From JACKAL01 sp964400355 (GTDB lineage Bacteria > Bdellovibrionota > Bdellovibrionia > Bdellovibrionales > JAGQZY01), in the NCBI GenBank assembly GCA_964400355.1, contig CAYNTO010000004.1, positions 107,525 through 171,524 of the forward strand: DNA of 64,000 bases. The letters run 5' to 3'. Of the stretch, positions 45,014-53,026 are shown piece by piece. The position numbers and the translations under genes are program-made. Position 1 is the first letter of the stretch. Every line of letters begins with the position of its first letter. Below the pieces are notes generated by a model. It was given only the letters and a program-made list of their open reading frames with translations. It did not search any database and was not told the DNA's origin.

Positions 45014-45676
45014 ATGGGTAAGTCCTCCGTCACTAAAGAAAATTTATTCCAAGCCGCGATGAAGCTGTTCGCTAAAGACGGTTTCGAAAGCACCACCATG
45101 CGTGCGATTGCGGGCCAGGCGGGCGTGGCTGCAGGTGCCGGATACTACTATTTTGCGAGCAAGGAAAACTATGTGCAAGAGTACTATCAGCGGTCTCACG
45201 AGGAACATCTCAAGAGTCTCGGCGACTTTTTAACCACCGAGAAGAGTTTCGAAAAACGCTTGCACAGAGTGGTTAAAAGCAAAATTGAGTTGGCCGAACC
45301 TTACAAGGATATGGCGCGAGCACTCTTCCGTGTGGCCGCTGATCCGTCGAGCGAGCTTTCGCCTTTTAGTGCTGATTCGCGGGAGCTGCGCTTAGAATCA
45401 CTTCATCTATTTGAAGAGGTGGTCACCGGTAGCAAAGATAAATTTTTAAAAGACATAGAAAGTTTGTTGCCAAAATATTTATGGTTTTACCAAATGGGAA
45501 TTATTTTACATTGGATCTACGACACCTCGGAAGAATCGAAAAAGACTATGGAGTTGATCGACAAAACGGTGCCATTGATCGGGTGGATGAACGAAACATT
45601 ACACTCCCCGTGGGCCGCACCTTTTCGCAAAAAAATTCTGTCCACTCTCAAAAGCTTTGAGCCGAGTCTAGATTAA
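45014..45676 (+). CDS. TetR-family transcriptional regulator
   Basis: 220 residues. N-terminal DNA-binding domain: TKENLFQAAMKLFAKDGFESTTMRAIAGQAGVAAGAGYYYFASKENYV, the standard TetR helix-turn-helix. The C-terminal ligand domain (LFRVAADPSSELSPF...YLWFYQMGIILHWIYDTSEE) is helical and like those of fatty-acid or hydrophobic ligand sensors, though the ligand is unknown. It heads an operon (11 bases to the next gene) and has a palindrome upstream, so it likely controls itself and the three downstream genes. Confidence 0.9.
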   Translation: MGKSSVTKENLFQAAMKLFAKDGFESTTMRAIAGQAGVAAGAGYYYFASKENYVQEYYQRSHEEHLKSLGDFLTTEKSFEKRLHRVVKSKIELAEPYKDMARALFRVAADPSSELSPFSADSRELRLESLHLFEEVVTGSKDKFLKDIESLLPKYLWFYQMGIILHWIYDTSEESKKTMELIDKTVPLIGWMNETLHSPWAAPFRKKILSTLKSFEPSLD

Positions 45677-45686
45677 AGGAGATGCT

Positions 45687-46670
45687 ATGAAGATTGTTAT
45701 CGCTGGCGGCACAGGACACATCGGAAGTTTCATGGTTTCTTATTGGCGCGAAAAAAATCACCAGGTGGTGGTCCTCACGCGATCACCGAAAGCTACGGGC
45801 GAAATTCCTTGGGATGGTGTGAACGATGGACCTTGGATGAAAGAGGTTGATGGGGCTGACGTTGTGTTGAACCTTGCTGGCCGCACGGTGAACTGCCGTT
45901 ACACCCGAGAGAATCTCAAGCAAATGATGGATTCCCGCGTGTACTCCACTGCGGCTATTGGCCGCGCTATCGCTAACGCGCAAAAGCCACCGCAGGTGTG
46001 GTTGCAGATGAGTACTGCGACCATCTATGCACACCGCTTCGATGGCGCCAATGACGAGTACAGTGGCATCATCGGTGGCAGTGAAACTGATGTTCCGGCA
46101 TATTGGAAATTGAGCATCGACATCGCCAAGGCGTGGGAGCAAACTCAGGCGCAAGCGCATACACCACAAACGCGCAAAGTGGCCTTGCGCACATCGATGG
46201 TGATGGGGCGTCACCCGGAAAGTGTGCTGGGCGTGCTCCGCTCGCTCACGCACTGGGGTCTTGGTGGCGCGATCGCTGGAGGTGGCCAGTATGTGTCGTG
46301 GATCCATGAGCTGGATTTTGCGAGGGCTGTGGATTTTTTAATGGATAGCAAAGAAATCAGTGGGGCGGTCAACGTGTGCGCACCGACGCCCATTCCACAA
46401 AAAGAATTCATGAAGATACTGCGTACAAAAGTGCACAGCGCTTTTGGTTTACCAGCGTCTGCCTGGATGATAAAGTTGGGTGCAGTATTTATGAAAACCG
46501 ACGCGGAGTTGGTATTGAAGAGCCGCCGTGTGGTTCCTGCACGACTGCAACAGGCAGGATTTGAATTTTGCTATGAGCACTGGGAAGATGCCTGTGACGA
46601 CCTTCTCGATGTCGGCAACACCTCAAGCACCACGACCGCCTTGGGCGGGTCACTAAAGGAAAAGGTATGA
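45687..46670 (+). CDS. TIGR01777-family epimerase (SDR)
   Basis: Extended short-chain dehydrogenase, 327 residues. Glycine motif VIAGGTGHIGSFMVSYW, NLAGRTVNCRYT, STATIYAHRFDGANDE, and the family's C-terminal DUF1731 region (NVCAPTPIPQKEFMKIL, LKSRRVVPARLQQAGFEF). Function of the family (SulA/YfcH-like) is not settled. AAGGAG upstream; overlaps the DCC gene by four bases. Confidence 0.88.
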   Translation: MKIVIAGGTGHIGSFMVSYWREKNHQVVVLTRSPKATGEIPWDGVNDGPWMKEVDGADVVLNLAGRTVNCRYTRENLKQMMDSRVYSTAAIGRAIANAQKPPQVWLQMSTATIYAHRFDGANDEYSGIIGGSETDVPAYWKLSIDIAKAWEQTQAQAHTPQTRKVALRTSMVMGRHPESVLGVLRSLTHWGLGGAIAGGGQYVSWIHELDFARAVDFLMDSKEISGAVNVCAPTPIPQKEFMKILRTKVHSAFGLPASAWMIKLGAVFMKTDAELVLKSRRVVPARLQQAGFEFCYEHWEDACDDLLDVGNTSSTTTALGGSLKEKV

Positions 46671-47089
46671 AGATTTTATTTTTTGATGGCTACTGTTCGC
46701 TCTGCAACAATCTTATTGATTGGCTCATTCGCCATGATACCAAAAATGTTTTGCAGTTTTCATCACTACAAGGGGAAACTGCAAAAACGCAATTGCCGTC
46801 GGCGTATAGAATTCCCGCAAACACAAAAGGCGGGGAGGGAAGTGGTGGCGATGTGGATACAGTGATTTACCTGAGCAATGGTAAGATCTATCAGCGGTCG
46901 CGCGCCATCCTTCATGTGTTCCAGGATTTAGGCTTTCCATGGGCGATGCTGGGAGTATTTTTGATTTTACCTTCGTTCACGTTGGATTGGGGTTATCGCA
47001 TTGTCGCCAAATACCGTTACAAATGGTTTGGTAAAAAAGAAACCTGCCGCATTCCTACTCCCGCAGAAAAGCAAAAAATTCTTCCCTGA
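46667..47089 (+). CDS. DCC-family (DUF393) thiol-disulfide protein
   Basis: 140 residues with the family signature DGYCSLCNNLIDWLIRHD (DxxCxxC near the N-terminus), and the conserved SxAxxxVFQDLGFPW segment (RSRAILHVFQDLGFPWAML) and YRIVAKYRYKWFGK. Predicted redox-active, thioredoxin-like; partly membrane-associated. In many bacteria DUF393, TIGR01777 and DUF2071 genes occur together, as here, which suggests one shared but undefined process in the membrane or lipid metabolism. Confidence 0.88.
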   Translation: MKILFFDGYCSLCNNLIDWLIRHDTKNVLQFSSLQGETAKTQLPSAYRIPANTKGGEGSGGDVDTVIYLSNGKIYQRSRAILHVFQDLGFPWAMLGVFLILPSFTLDWGYRIVAKYRYKWFGKKETCRIPTPAEKQKILP

Positions 47090-47096
47090 GGTGTGT

Positions 47097-47792
47097 ATGT
47101 TCTCTACCATTAGTGGTGTGATCGACCGGCGCTTGCTGGTGAATTTCGCCGCCGATCCCCGCGTGGTGCAAAAGATATTACCCGCGCCGTTTCGCCCTCA
47201 GCTGGTGAACGGGAAAGCAGTGGTGGGAGTTTGTTTGATCCGCTTTTCCGGCTTAAAGCCGAAAGGGTTCCCTTTTGGAATATCCTCCGAGAATGCGGCT
47301 CATAGAATTGCCGTTGAGTGGGAGGGGTCTCAAGGTACAGAGTCGGGCGTGTACATTGTACGCCGCGATACCAACTCCTATTTAAAGCATTGGCTCGGAG
47401 GTCGCCTGTTTTCGGGCGTTCATCATCTGGCCACGTTTGAGACTTGCGACAACTCACCTCACTATGAGGTGAACTTTAAAAGTGTAGACCATTCTGTGCA
47501 GGTGCAAGTGAGCGGCGCAGTCGTCGACGGATTTACGGGCTCAGAACTTTTTGATAGGCTCGAACAAGCATCGCAGTTTTTTCGTGCGGGCGCAGTCGGG
47601 TACTCTCCAGGCTTTGATGGCAAAGCACAGGGCATGCAGCTTGTGACGATGGACTGGAATGTGGCTCCGTTTAAAATCGAACATGTACAATCCAGCTACT
47701 TTTCTGATGAATCCTTATTTCCAAAAGAGTCTATTCGTTACGACCACACTCTCATCATGAGGAACCTCACGCATCAGTGGCACACTGTCTAA
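47097..47792 (+). CDS. DUF2071-family protein
   Basis: 231 residues; start ATG 47097 after GAGGTG. IDRRLLVNFAADPRVVQKILPAPFRPQLVNGKAVVGVCLIRFSGLKP is the DUF2071 (YqjF-like) opening; the fold is related to acetoacetate decarboxylase but the catalytic Lys of that enzyme is not evident. Last gene of the TetR operon; ends just before the convergent amidinotransferase gene (overlap of four bases). Confidence 0.85.
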   Translation: MFSTISGVIDRRLLVNFAADPRVVQKILPAPFRPQLVNGKAVVGVCLIRFSGLKPKGFPFGISSENAAHRIAVEWEGSQGTESGVYIVRRDTNSYLKHWLGGRLFSGVHHLATFETCDNSPHYEVNFKSVDHSVQVQVSGAVVDGFTGSELFDRLEQASQFFRAGAVGYSPGFDGKAQGMQLVTMDWNVAPFKIEHVQSSYFSDESLFPKESIRYDHTLIMRNLTHQWHTV

Positions 47793-48832
47793 AAATAATT
47801 TTCCAGTGAACCATCGCGGTGCAAATCGAGAGTCACGCAGTGGAAGGCTCCGCCAAGTGTACGCGCATGGCGAATAGGCAGAGGGCAAACATCGATCTGT
47901 TGTTTTTCCAGTGCGCGGATCAGCTCCACTTGTGATTTTTCGACGATAGCTAGGTGGGGATTAACCATGAGTAGATTCATGCCGATCCAAGTGCTCGCGT
48001 TTTTGTAGTTACCGTAATAGCCGATGTCGACAGGTTCAGGGCACCAGATTTTATCCCAGGTGCGCAGCGGCTCCGGAATGTTTTTGTCGTTGATGCGTGC
48101 GGGATTCAAAAGCACGAGACCTGGGCGCAAAAAACTGATGGTGCTATCTAGATGCATGTACGCATAGATATTTTTAAGAAAGTGCACTTTAAATTTATTG
48201 CCTAAAAATTCCTGCAGCCATCGGCCGCCAATCTCGTTTCCGCTATTGGAAACCAAGTAGAACAGATCGTAACCGCATCTCAGGACGTTTGCGGCATCAA
48301 ACGCCGGTTCAGCATTTGTCAATGTGAGGGTGTCTTTGTCGATGGAGGAGAGGGCGTAGAGTTCATCCCGGAGCTCAGCGTTTGGTGCGCGGGCAATTTC
48401 GGCGTCGGACTCTAAAAAAACATTCTTGTAGATCTGCCACTCGCGACTGCGCGCACGTATGGGCATGGGAGTGGGGAGCACCGTGTTTCCGTGAACCAAG
48501 ACGCTGTCGCGCGGGCAGTAGGAGTAGTAGCCTTCGGTGCGCCACAGAGGTGTTTCGATGACCGCCGCCGTGTCGTGTTTGAGAGGACGAAAAACCTGCA
48601 CACCCATTTTGCTGAGCACGTCGCACAGGCCTTGCAAATCTTCATTGGCCTCCTCGATAACTTGCGAGGGATAGGGTCCCACCGGAATGGGCTGGTTCGG
48701 GTCGTCAGCGTAGTTGATCGCCTTTAAGCTGATGTCCGCCCGCGGGACTCGCGCGTTGGTGGCATCACCGACGATCACCGACTGGAGTGGGTCCCACTCG
48801 TTCCATGATTCGATTTTAATTTTAGTTGACAT
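47789..48832 (-). CDS. Glycine/inosamine-type amidinotransferase homologue
   Basis: 347 residues of the arginine:X amidinotransferase fold. The triad known from human AGAT and StrB is conserved: Asp179 (EPAFDAANV), His227 (AYMHLDS) and Cys332 (LGGAFHCVTLD). Family knowledge: an amidino group is moved from arginine to an amine of glycine or an aminocyclitol. The acceptor here is unknown. It is the third gene of a cassette after an aminotransferase-like and a glycosyltransferase-like gene, each overlapping the next, so the acceptor may be an amino sugar made by its partners. Confidence 0.88.
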   Translation of the reverse strand: MSTKIKIESWNEWDPLQSVIVGDATNARVPRADISLKAINYADDPNQPIPVGPYPSQVIEEANEDLQGLCDVLSKMGVQVFRPLKHDTAAVIETPLWRTEGYYSYCPRDSVLVHGNTVLPTPMPIRARSREWQIYKNVFLESDAEIARAPNAELRDELYALSSIDKDTLTLTNAEPAFDAANVLRCGYDLFYLVSNSGNEIGGRWLQEFLGNKFKVHFLKNIYAYMHLDSTISFLRPGLVLLNPARINDKNIPEPLRTWDKIWCPEPVDIGYYGNYKNASTWIGMNLLMVNPHLAIVEKSQVELIRALEKQQIDVCPLPIRHARTLGGAFHCVTLDLHRDGSLENYF

Positions 48833-50135
48833 GAAGTTCTTGCCTTAAGGAGTTCATAAGTTGCGGGAGGAGCTGACGAATAAACAACAACCGGTTGTGC
48901 TCGACCACGTCGCGCATCTCCACTGTCCAAGCCCGCAAGGTGTTCATATCTTGAGAGCAAATAAAGTCGACGGTTTTTAAAAACGCTTCGTAGCGCTCGA
49001 GCGGATCTTCGATGCCGTCAAAATCCTCGCTCCAATATTTAGAAAACGTTTTAAAACCCAACTCGCGGAGTTTGCGATAAAAGTGCGGGGCCGCGAACAC
49101 TACAAACGGCTTCATCGCTTGGAGGGCATCGAGAGTCTTTTCGCTGATCTCACTGCGCGGAGAAAACGGGCGTGATTCACAATAGGCAAAAGCAAAAGAG
49201 CGACTCATGTAGTCTTTGATCAGCGAAAAGTTGCGAATGTTGTCGCTCCCATTGATGTCGGGTATACCGCTGGCCACGGGGTGCTTGCGTGTGGAATTGC
49301 TCGCATCCAAGGTGAGAGGGAGAAACGGTTGCATTTTACGAATTCCGTCGTCGATAGAGTTCCACTGCGCAAGACGTTGAGGTGAAAACGGCAAACGTTT
49401 TTTAAATTCGCGATAATCGTGCTCGTGATAAAATGAAACATAACATTTATCCGAATGACCTTGGCCAAACAAAAAACCCACCAGCATTTCGCGGATGGAT
49501 TCATAGCGAAAATTCAGGGAGATCAAATGTTTTTCCAGCTTTTCAGGGGAGGTCGCGGGCCACGGTAAAGAGCGGCGGTAGGTCGCCTCGTGCATGAGCA
49601 ACGAGCTGAATCCATGAAACTGAATTTGGGGATACAGATTGTGGGCGCGTAGGTACTCCGGCATGTCCAGCTCGCACAACAGCACGCGCACTGGAATTTG
49701 CAAGCGTTCGCGCAACCGATCGATCTCATCGAGCTCCACAAACAGAGGCGCGTCACCTCCGCTCACCCACGGCCAACTGCGATCTTTGTTCAACAGAAAC
49801 AGCGGTTCGTACATAAAGATCAGTAAGCCCTTTTCGCGAAGAACCCGGAGTTCTTGCTCACTAAAAGCAATCTTATCGAGCAAAAAGGCATCGCCGTTAG
49901 TGATCATCCATGGTTTTTGTAGCGAGTTTGCGAATGGAATAAAATCGGTAAGAAGCCACAAAAAATACAAGTTGGAACTTTGTAACAGATCCGTCTCTTT
50001 AAAAGCTTTTCCGTCCTCGAAAAGCACGTGCACATTGTTGAGACCGGGCCCGAAGACGTTCACCGCAATGGTGCGGTAGGCGGAGTGGTAAGAAATGATG
50101 TCATCGCCTTCGAGGCGATGCTGAATCATTTCCAC
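48822..50135 (-). CDS. Glycosyltransferase-like protein (exostosin-like C-terminus)
   Basis: 437 residues, not firmly assigned. The C-terminal half holds ERPF-like ESRPFSPRSEISEKTLDALQAMKPFVVF and RKLRELGFKTFSKYWSEDFD followed by EDPLERYEAFLKTV, a pattern seen in exostosin-like and other GT-B glycosyltransferases (donor-site Glu and the KPF loop). The N-terminal half has MITNGDAFLLDK and LHP-like stretches. GTG 50135 has AAGGAT upstream; ATG 50129 would give an ATGA overlap with the aminotransferase stop. Middle gene of the three-gene cassette. Confidence 0.55.
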   Translation of the reverse strand: MEMIQHRLEGDDIISYHSAYRTIAVNVFGPGLNNVHVLFEDGKAFKETDLLQSSNLYFLWLLTDFIPFANSLQKPWMITNGDAFLLDKIAFSEQELRVLREKGLLIFMYEPLFLLNKDRSWPWVSGGDAPLFVELDEIDRLRERLQIPVRVLLCELDMPEYLRAHNLYPQIQFHGFSSLLMHEATYRRSLPWPATSPEKLEKHLISLNFRYESIREMLVGFLFGQGHSDKCYVSFYHEHDYREFKKRLPFSPQRLAQWNSIDDGIRKMQPFLPLTLDASNSTRKHPVASGIPDINGSDNIRNFSLIKDYMSRSFAFAYCESRPFSPRSEISEKTLDALQAMKPFVVFAAPHFYRKLRELGFKTFSKYWSEDFDGIEDPLERYEAFLKTVDFICSQDMNTLRAWTVEMRDVVEHNRLLFIRQLLPQLMNSLRQELHVN

Positions 50136-50857
50136 TCGTTGATCCTTTTAAAAAAATCCATCTGCGTGAGATCGGGATAGTCGTGCCAGCCACCCATGTC
50201 GCTGGTTGTGTCTAGCCCGCTGTCGAACAGCAAGAGTCCGCGCGCGGCGTCCTCCGGAGTCATGTAATAGTGGTACCCCATTTGAGTGATAGTGTCGGTT
50301 TTCCAAGCTGTGTAGGGAGTGCGTCCATCGTAGACGGAGCGTTTGAGCCACTCGTAGGCGTGAGCGGAGTCGGTGAGAATCATGCCACCGCGACCAATAG
50401 GCAAACGCTTTTTAATTTGAAAGCTCAGACACATGAGCGAGTTCGGCACATACATCGCCGGAGCAAAGCGCAGACTCGAGTCGATCACCAAGGTTGGAGA
50501 CAATTGGTAAATGCCTTCCCACTTTTCGTTCGTCCATTCAACGTGGGCACCGAGCTTGCGCACGGTTTGCGGAACGCTCAAATAGGTATGCCGAGGTACG
50601 CGCACAGATTGCGGAAGGGGCTGGTAGCGCAAAGACAATTCCATGGCATGTGTGGCGCAGTCGGTGGCGATCGCGAATTTGGCGCCGGTCCATGCGGCGA
50701 TTTTTTTTTCGAAGATATCCACGATTAGCGATGGATCGGCGAAGGTGTAGCCATGCGCTTTTAATAGCTCGATCTCCCCACGCCAGCGCGGAAATACGCT
50801 GGGCGCGGTTTGTTGGGAAACAGGGGATGGGTGTTGAGTATGGGGAGTGAAAGGCAT
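50126..50857 (-). CDS. Short DegT/DnrJ/StrS-like aminotransferase
   Basis: 243 residues from ATG 50857; canonical sugar aminotransferases have 370-400. The PLP-site signature is there: SFQIKKRLPIGRGGMILTD with Lys150 as the likely Schiff-base Lys, and Asp126 (VIDSSLRFAP) in the position that contacts the pyridine nitrogen. FAIATDCATHAMELSL matches the GTxALxLAL phosphate-binding region. The C-terminal small domain is missing, with no frameshift visible because the next gene begins at once. It may be a minimal or compact form. Leaderless promoter upstream; first gene of the cassette. Confidence 0.7.
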   Translation of the reverse strand: MPFTPHTQHPSPVSQQTAPSVFPRWRGEIELLKAHGYTFADPSLIVDIFEKKIAAWTGAKFAIATDCATHAMELSLRYQPLPQSVRVPRHTYLSVPQTVRKLGAHVEWTNEKWEGIYQLSPTLVIDSSLRFAPAMYVPNSLMCLSFQIKKRLPIGRGGMILTDSAHAYEWLKRSVYDGRTPYTAWKTDTITQMGYHYYMTPEDAARGLLLFDSGLDTTSDMGGWHDYPDLTQMDFFKRINEWK

Positions 50858-50864
50858 GGATACC

Positions 50865-50893
50865 AATGTTCAAAAAACTATCAAGTGTGTCAA
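50865..50893 (-). promoter_or_regulatory. Promoter of the aminotransferase cassette, leaderless geometry
   Basis: On the minus strand: consensus TTGACA (50893-50888), 17-base spacer, weak AACATT (50870-50865), 7 bases, ATG 50857. Confidence 0.4.
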
Positions 50894-50938
50894 TAAGAAG
50901 TGCTTTTTTGGCCTGGAGTGTGATACCTCTGGCGCCCT

Positions 50939-51430
50939 ATGACCATAGACGATGAAAAAGTGGTAACGCTCGCGTACACGCTCTCAGTGTTGCACGATGA
51001 TGGCACTATCGAATTTATTGAGAAACGCGGAGAAGAGAATCCCGTGGAGTTTGTTTACGGACGTGGCTTGCTGCTACCCAAAGTGGAAGAGGCGCTCCAA
51101 GGCGAGAAAAAAGGTTTTGAAACCCAACTCAAGCTCAAACCGCAAGACGCTTATGGGGTGCGCAACGAGGAACTGGTCTTGACCTACCCCTTGGATAAAT
51201 TGCCTAAAGGTGAGGCACCGCAGGTGGGTATGAAGTACCAAACCCAGGGGCCGCAGGGCGAAGTGGTATCGGTGATCGTGACAGCGGTCACCTCAACTCA
51301 TGTGACTCTCGATGGAAATCATCCCCTAGCGGACGCTTACATACAGTTTGATCTCACCGTGCTGAAAGTGCGCGAGGCGACGGATGTGGAGTTGGACTTG
51401 GGAGAGGTGCAGCCCACCAAGCTGCACTAG
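50939..51430 (+). CDS. FKBP-type peptidyl-prolyl isomerase, SlyD-like
   Basis: 163 residues: VTLAYTLSVLHDDGTIEFI, PVEFVYGRGLLLPKVEEALQGEKKG (conserved Gly-Leu of FKBP), the chaperone insert-in-flap region (PQDAYGVRNEELVLTYP), and VTLDGNHPLA with the FKBP closing strand. SlyD-type proteins catalyse prolyl isomerisation and act as chaperones, sometimes in nickel delivery; the His/Cys-rich metal-binding tail of E. coli SlyD is absent. No good Shine-Dalgarno; starts 81 bases from the divergent cassette. Confidence 0.9.
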   Translation: MTIDDEKVVTLAYTLSVLHDDGTIEFIEKRGEENPVEFVYGRGLLLPKVEEALQGEKKGFETQLKLKPQDAYGVRNEELVLTYPLDKLPKGEAPQVGMKYQTQGPQGEVVSVIVTAVTSTHVTLDGNHPLADAYIQFDLTVLKVREATDVELDLGEVQPTKLH

Positions 51431-51434
51431 TGAT

Positions 51435-52001
51435 TCAGTTCGCGACAAGCCACCATACGAGCGTGGCAAGAGTGCCGAATCCGAGCGCCCCGAGCAGAGA
51501 GGTCACGAGCAGGTGCTTGCGTTTGAATTTTAAATACCACATCACCTTGAGTTTGGCCTGTTGAAAGCGGAAGCTGCGATGGATTTGTTTGAATTCTTGC
51601 GCGAGGCTTGAGCGGATGATCGCGCGCTGTTCGTCGGGAATGGAGGTAAAGATCACCGCCACCAATTTGCAATTCTTGTGAAAAAAATCGGATTCAATGA
51701 TCGACATTTTTTGAATACGTTTGACCTGTGCATAGCAGGCAATGGATTTACTCTCTCCAGGCGGAGTGAATTCGACCATGATGATTTCGTTCTTGTGAGG
51801 CGTGTCCAGATACGGAACCGTGAATGCCATGCCGGTTTCTGAAAGATTGATGATGTCGGTAAAAAACGCGCGGTTGCCGCGAGGAAACGGAGCAAAGCGA
51901 AGAACTTTTTTGTCCTTCATTTGCAGCACGTAGCGTGGAGATCGGGGATAAATTTTTCCTGCGGAATCTTGACTCATCTCATCTTTAATCAAAGCGAACA
52001 T
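51435..52001 (-). CDS. PilZ-domain membrane protein
   Basis: 188 residues. The N-terminal PilZ domain has SPRYVLQ and, further on, DIINLSETGMAFTVP (the D/NxSxxG half of the c-di-GMP site); the leading RxxxR half is only partly evident (RSPRY). A charged helical region and one C-terminal transmembrane helix (LVTSLLGALGFGTLATLVWWLVAN) follow, so it is tail-anchored. It could respond to cyclic-di-GMP, but the degenerate Arg motif lowers confidence. Converges on the FKBP gene. Confidence 0.75.
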   Translation of the reverse strand: MFALIKDEMSQDSAGKIYPRSPRYVLQMKDKKVLRFAPFPRGNRAFFTDIINLSETGMAFTVPYLDTPHKNEIIMVEFTPPGESKSIACYAQVKRIQKMSIIESDFFHKNCKLVAVIFTSIPDEQRAIIRSSLAQEFKQIHRSFRFQQAKLKVMWYLKFKRKHLLVTSLLGALGFGTLATLVWWLVAN

Positions 52002-52010
52002 TCAGGGGTT

Positions 52011-52949
52011 TTACAAGGCAAAAGGATCCCAACCGACCTCGGTTAGTGGTGATGTTTTATCACCTAATTTCAGAGTGTACGCCGGCACGTCGGTCACTCG
52101 GCCAATGGCGGTAAGACCATGGTCGGTGAGGGTGCGTGGATCGGTGTTTTGCGGTAGTGCTAAGAGCACTTGATAATCTTCGCCGCCGTTCCACACAAAA
52201 CTCTTTACGTCTTTTTGCACCTCGCGGGCGTAAGCCGAGAGCGCAGGCGAAATGGGAACGTGCTCTGCATCGATAACAAATCCCACTCCGGAACTTTCAG
52301 CAAGAGAGATCAAGCTTTTACTGAGACTATCGCTAATGTCGGTGGCGGCGTGAACTTTTAGAGTGTTAAGAATATTTTGCATTGCCCGCAGCTGAGCCTC
52401 GGGCTGTTGGTACCGCCTCACGAGTTCGGAATGCGTCTCGCGTGAAGAAAAATCATTGAGAACTATATCTAGCCCGGCACTGGCATCGCCGAGCGTTCCG
52501 GTAACAGCGAGGACGTCACCTGGCTTGGCGCCACTTTTAAGAAGGGGATTGGCTGTGTGACCGGCCACTGTGACATCCGCATAGAACAGGCTATTGCTTC
52601 TAGTGATATCTCCGCCCACCAATGGAGCATTGTAGGTGAGGCACGCGCGTTTCATGCCGTTAATAAACTCTGCAATGTGCTCGGAGTGGCGCGGATGCCA
52701 CGCCAGAGAGGTGAGAACGGCGGTCGGCCGGGCGCCCATTGCCGCCAAATCACTTAACGCTTGAACGACGGCCTTGTGTCCCAATTGCTCAGCACTCATA
52801 TGGTGCCATTCAAAGTGGGTGCCTTCGATGAATTGATCCGTAGAGAGGATAGTGCTGGGGCGTACGACAGCGGCGTCGTCGCCGGTGAGTGAGTAGCCGG
52901 TTTCGCGGCTGGCCTCGTGCAGAAGTGATAAATATTCTTTCTCGGTCAT
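52011..52949 (-). CDS. thiL: Thiamine-monophosphate kinase
   Basis: Phosphorylates thiamine monophosphate to the diphosphate cofactor. Signatures: GYSLTGDDAAVV near the N-terminus, LSTDQFIEGTHFEW, KAVVQALSDLAAMGARPTAVL, VGGDITRSNSLFYADVTVAGH and HAATDISDSLSKSLISLAESSGVGF. ATG 52949 gives 312 residues; a TTG at 52976 is possible. Divergent overlap with the DUF885 gene start region. ThDP made here is used by the E1 enzyme in this window. Confidence 0.92.
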   Translation of the reverse strand: MTEKEYLSLLHEASRETGYSLTGDDAAVVRPSTILSTDQFIEGTHFEWHHMSAEQLGHKAVVQALSDLAAMGARPTAVLTSLAWHPRHSEHIAEFINGMKRACLTYNAPLVGGDITRSNSLFYADVTVAGHTANPLLKSGAKPGDVLAVTGTLGDASAGLDIVLNDFSSRETHSELVRRYQQPEAQLRAMQNILNTLKVHAATDISDSLSKSLISLAESSGVGFVIDAEHVPISPALSAYAREVQKDVKSFVWNGGEDYQVLLALPQNTDPRTLTDHGLTAIGRVTDVPAYTLKLGDKTSPLTEVGWDPFAL

Positions 52950-53026
52950 CAATGACGGGATGCTAGCAGATGACAATCAGAAAAGAAAGAGTTAGATCCA
53001 TACAAAGACTTCGGGAAAGGCTGCGC

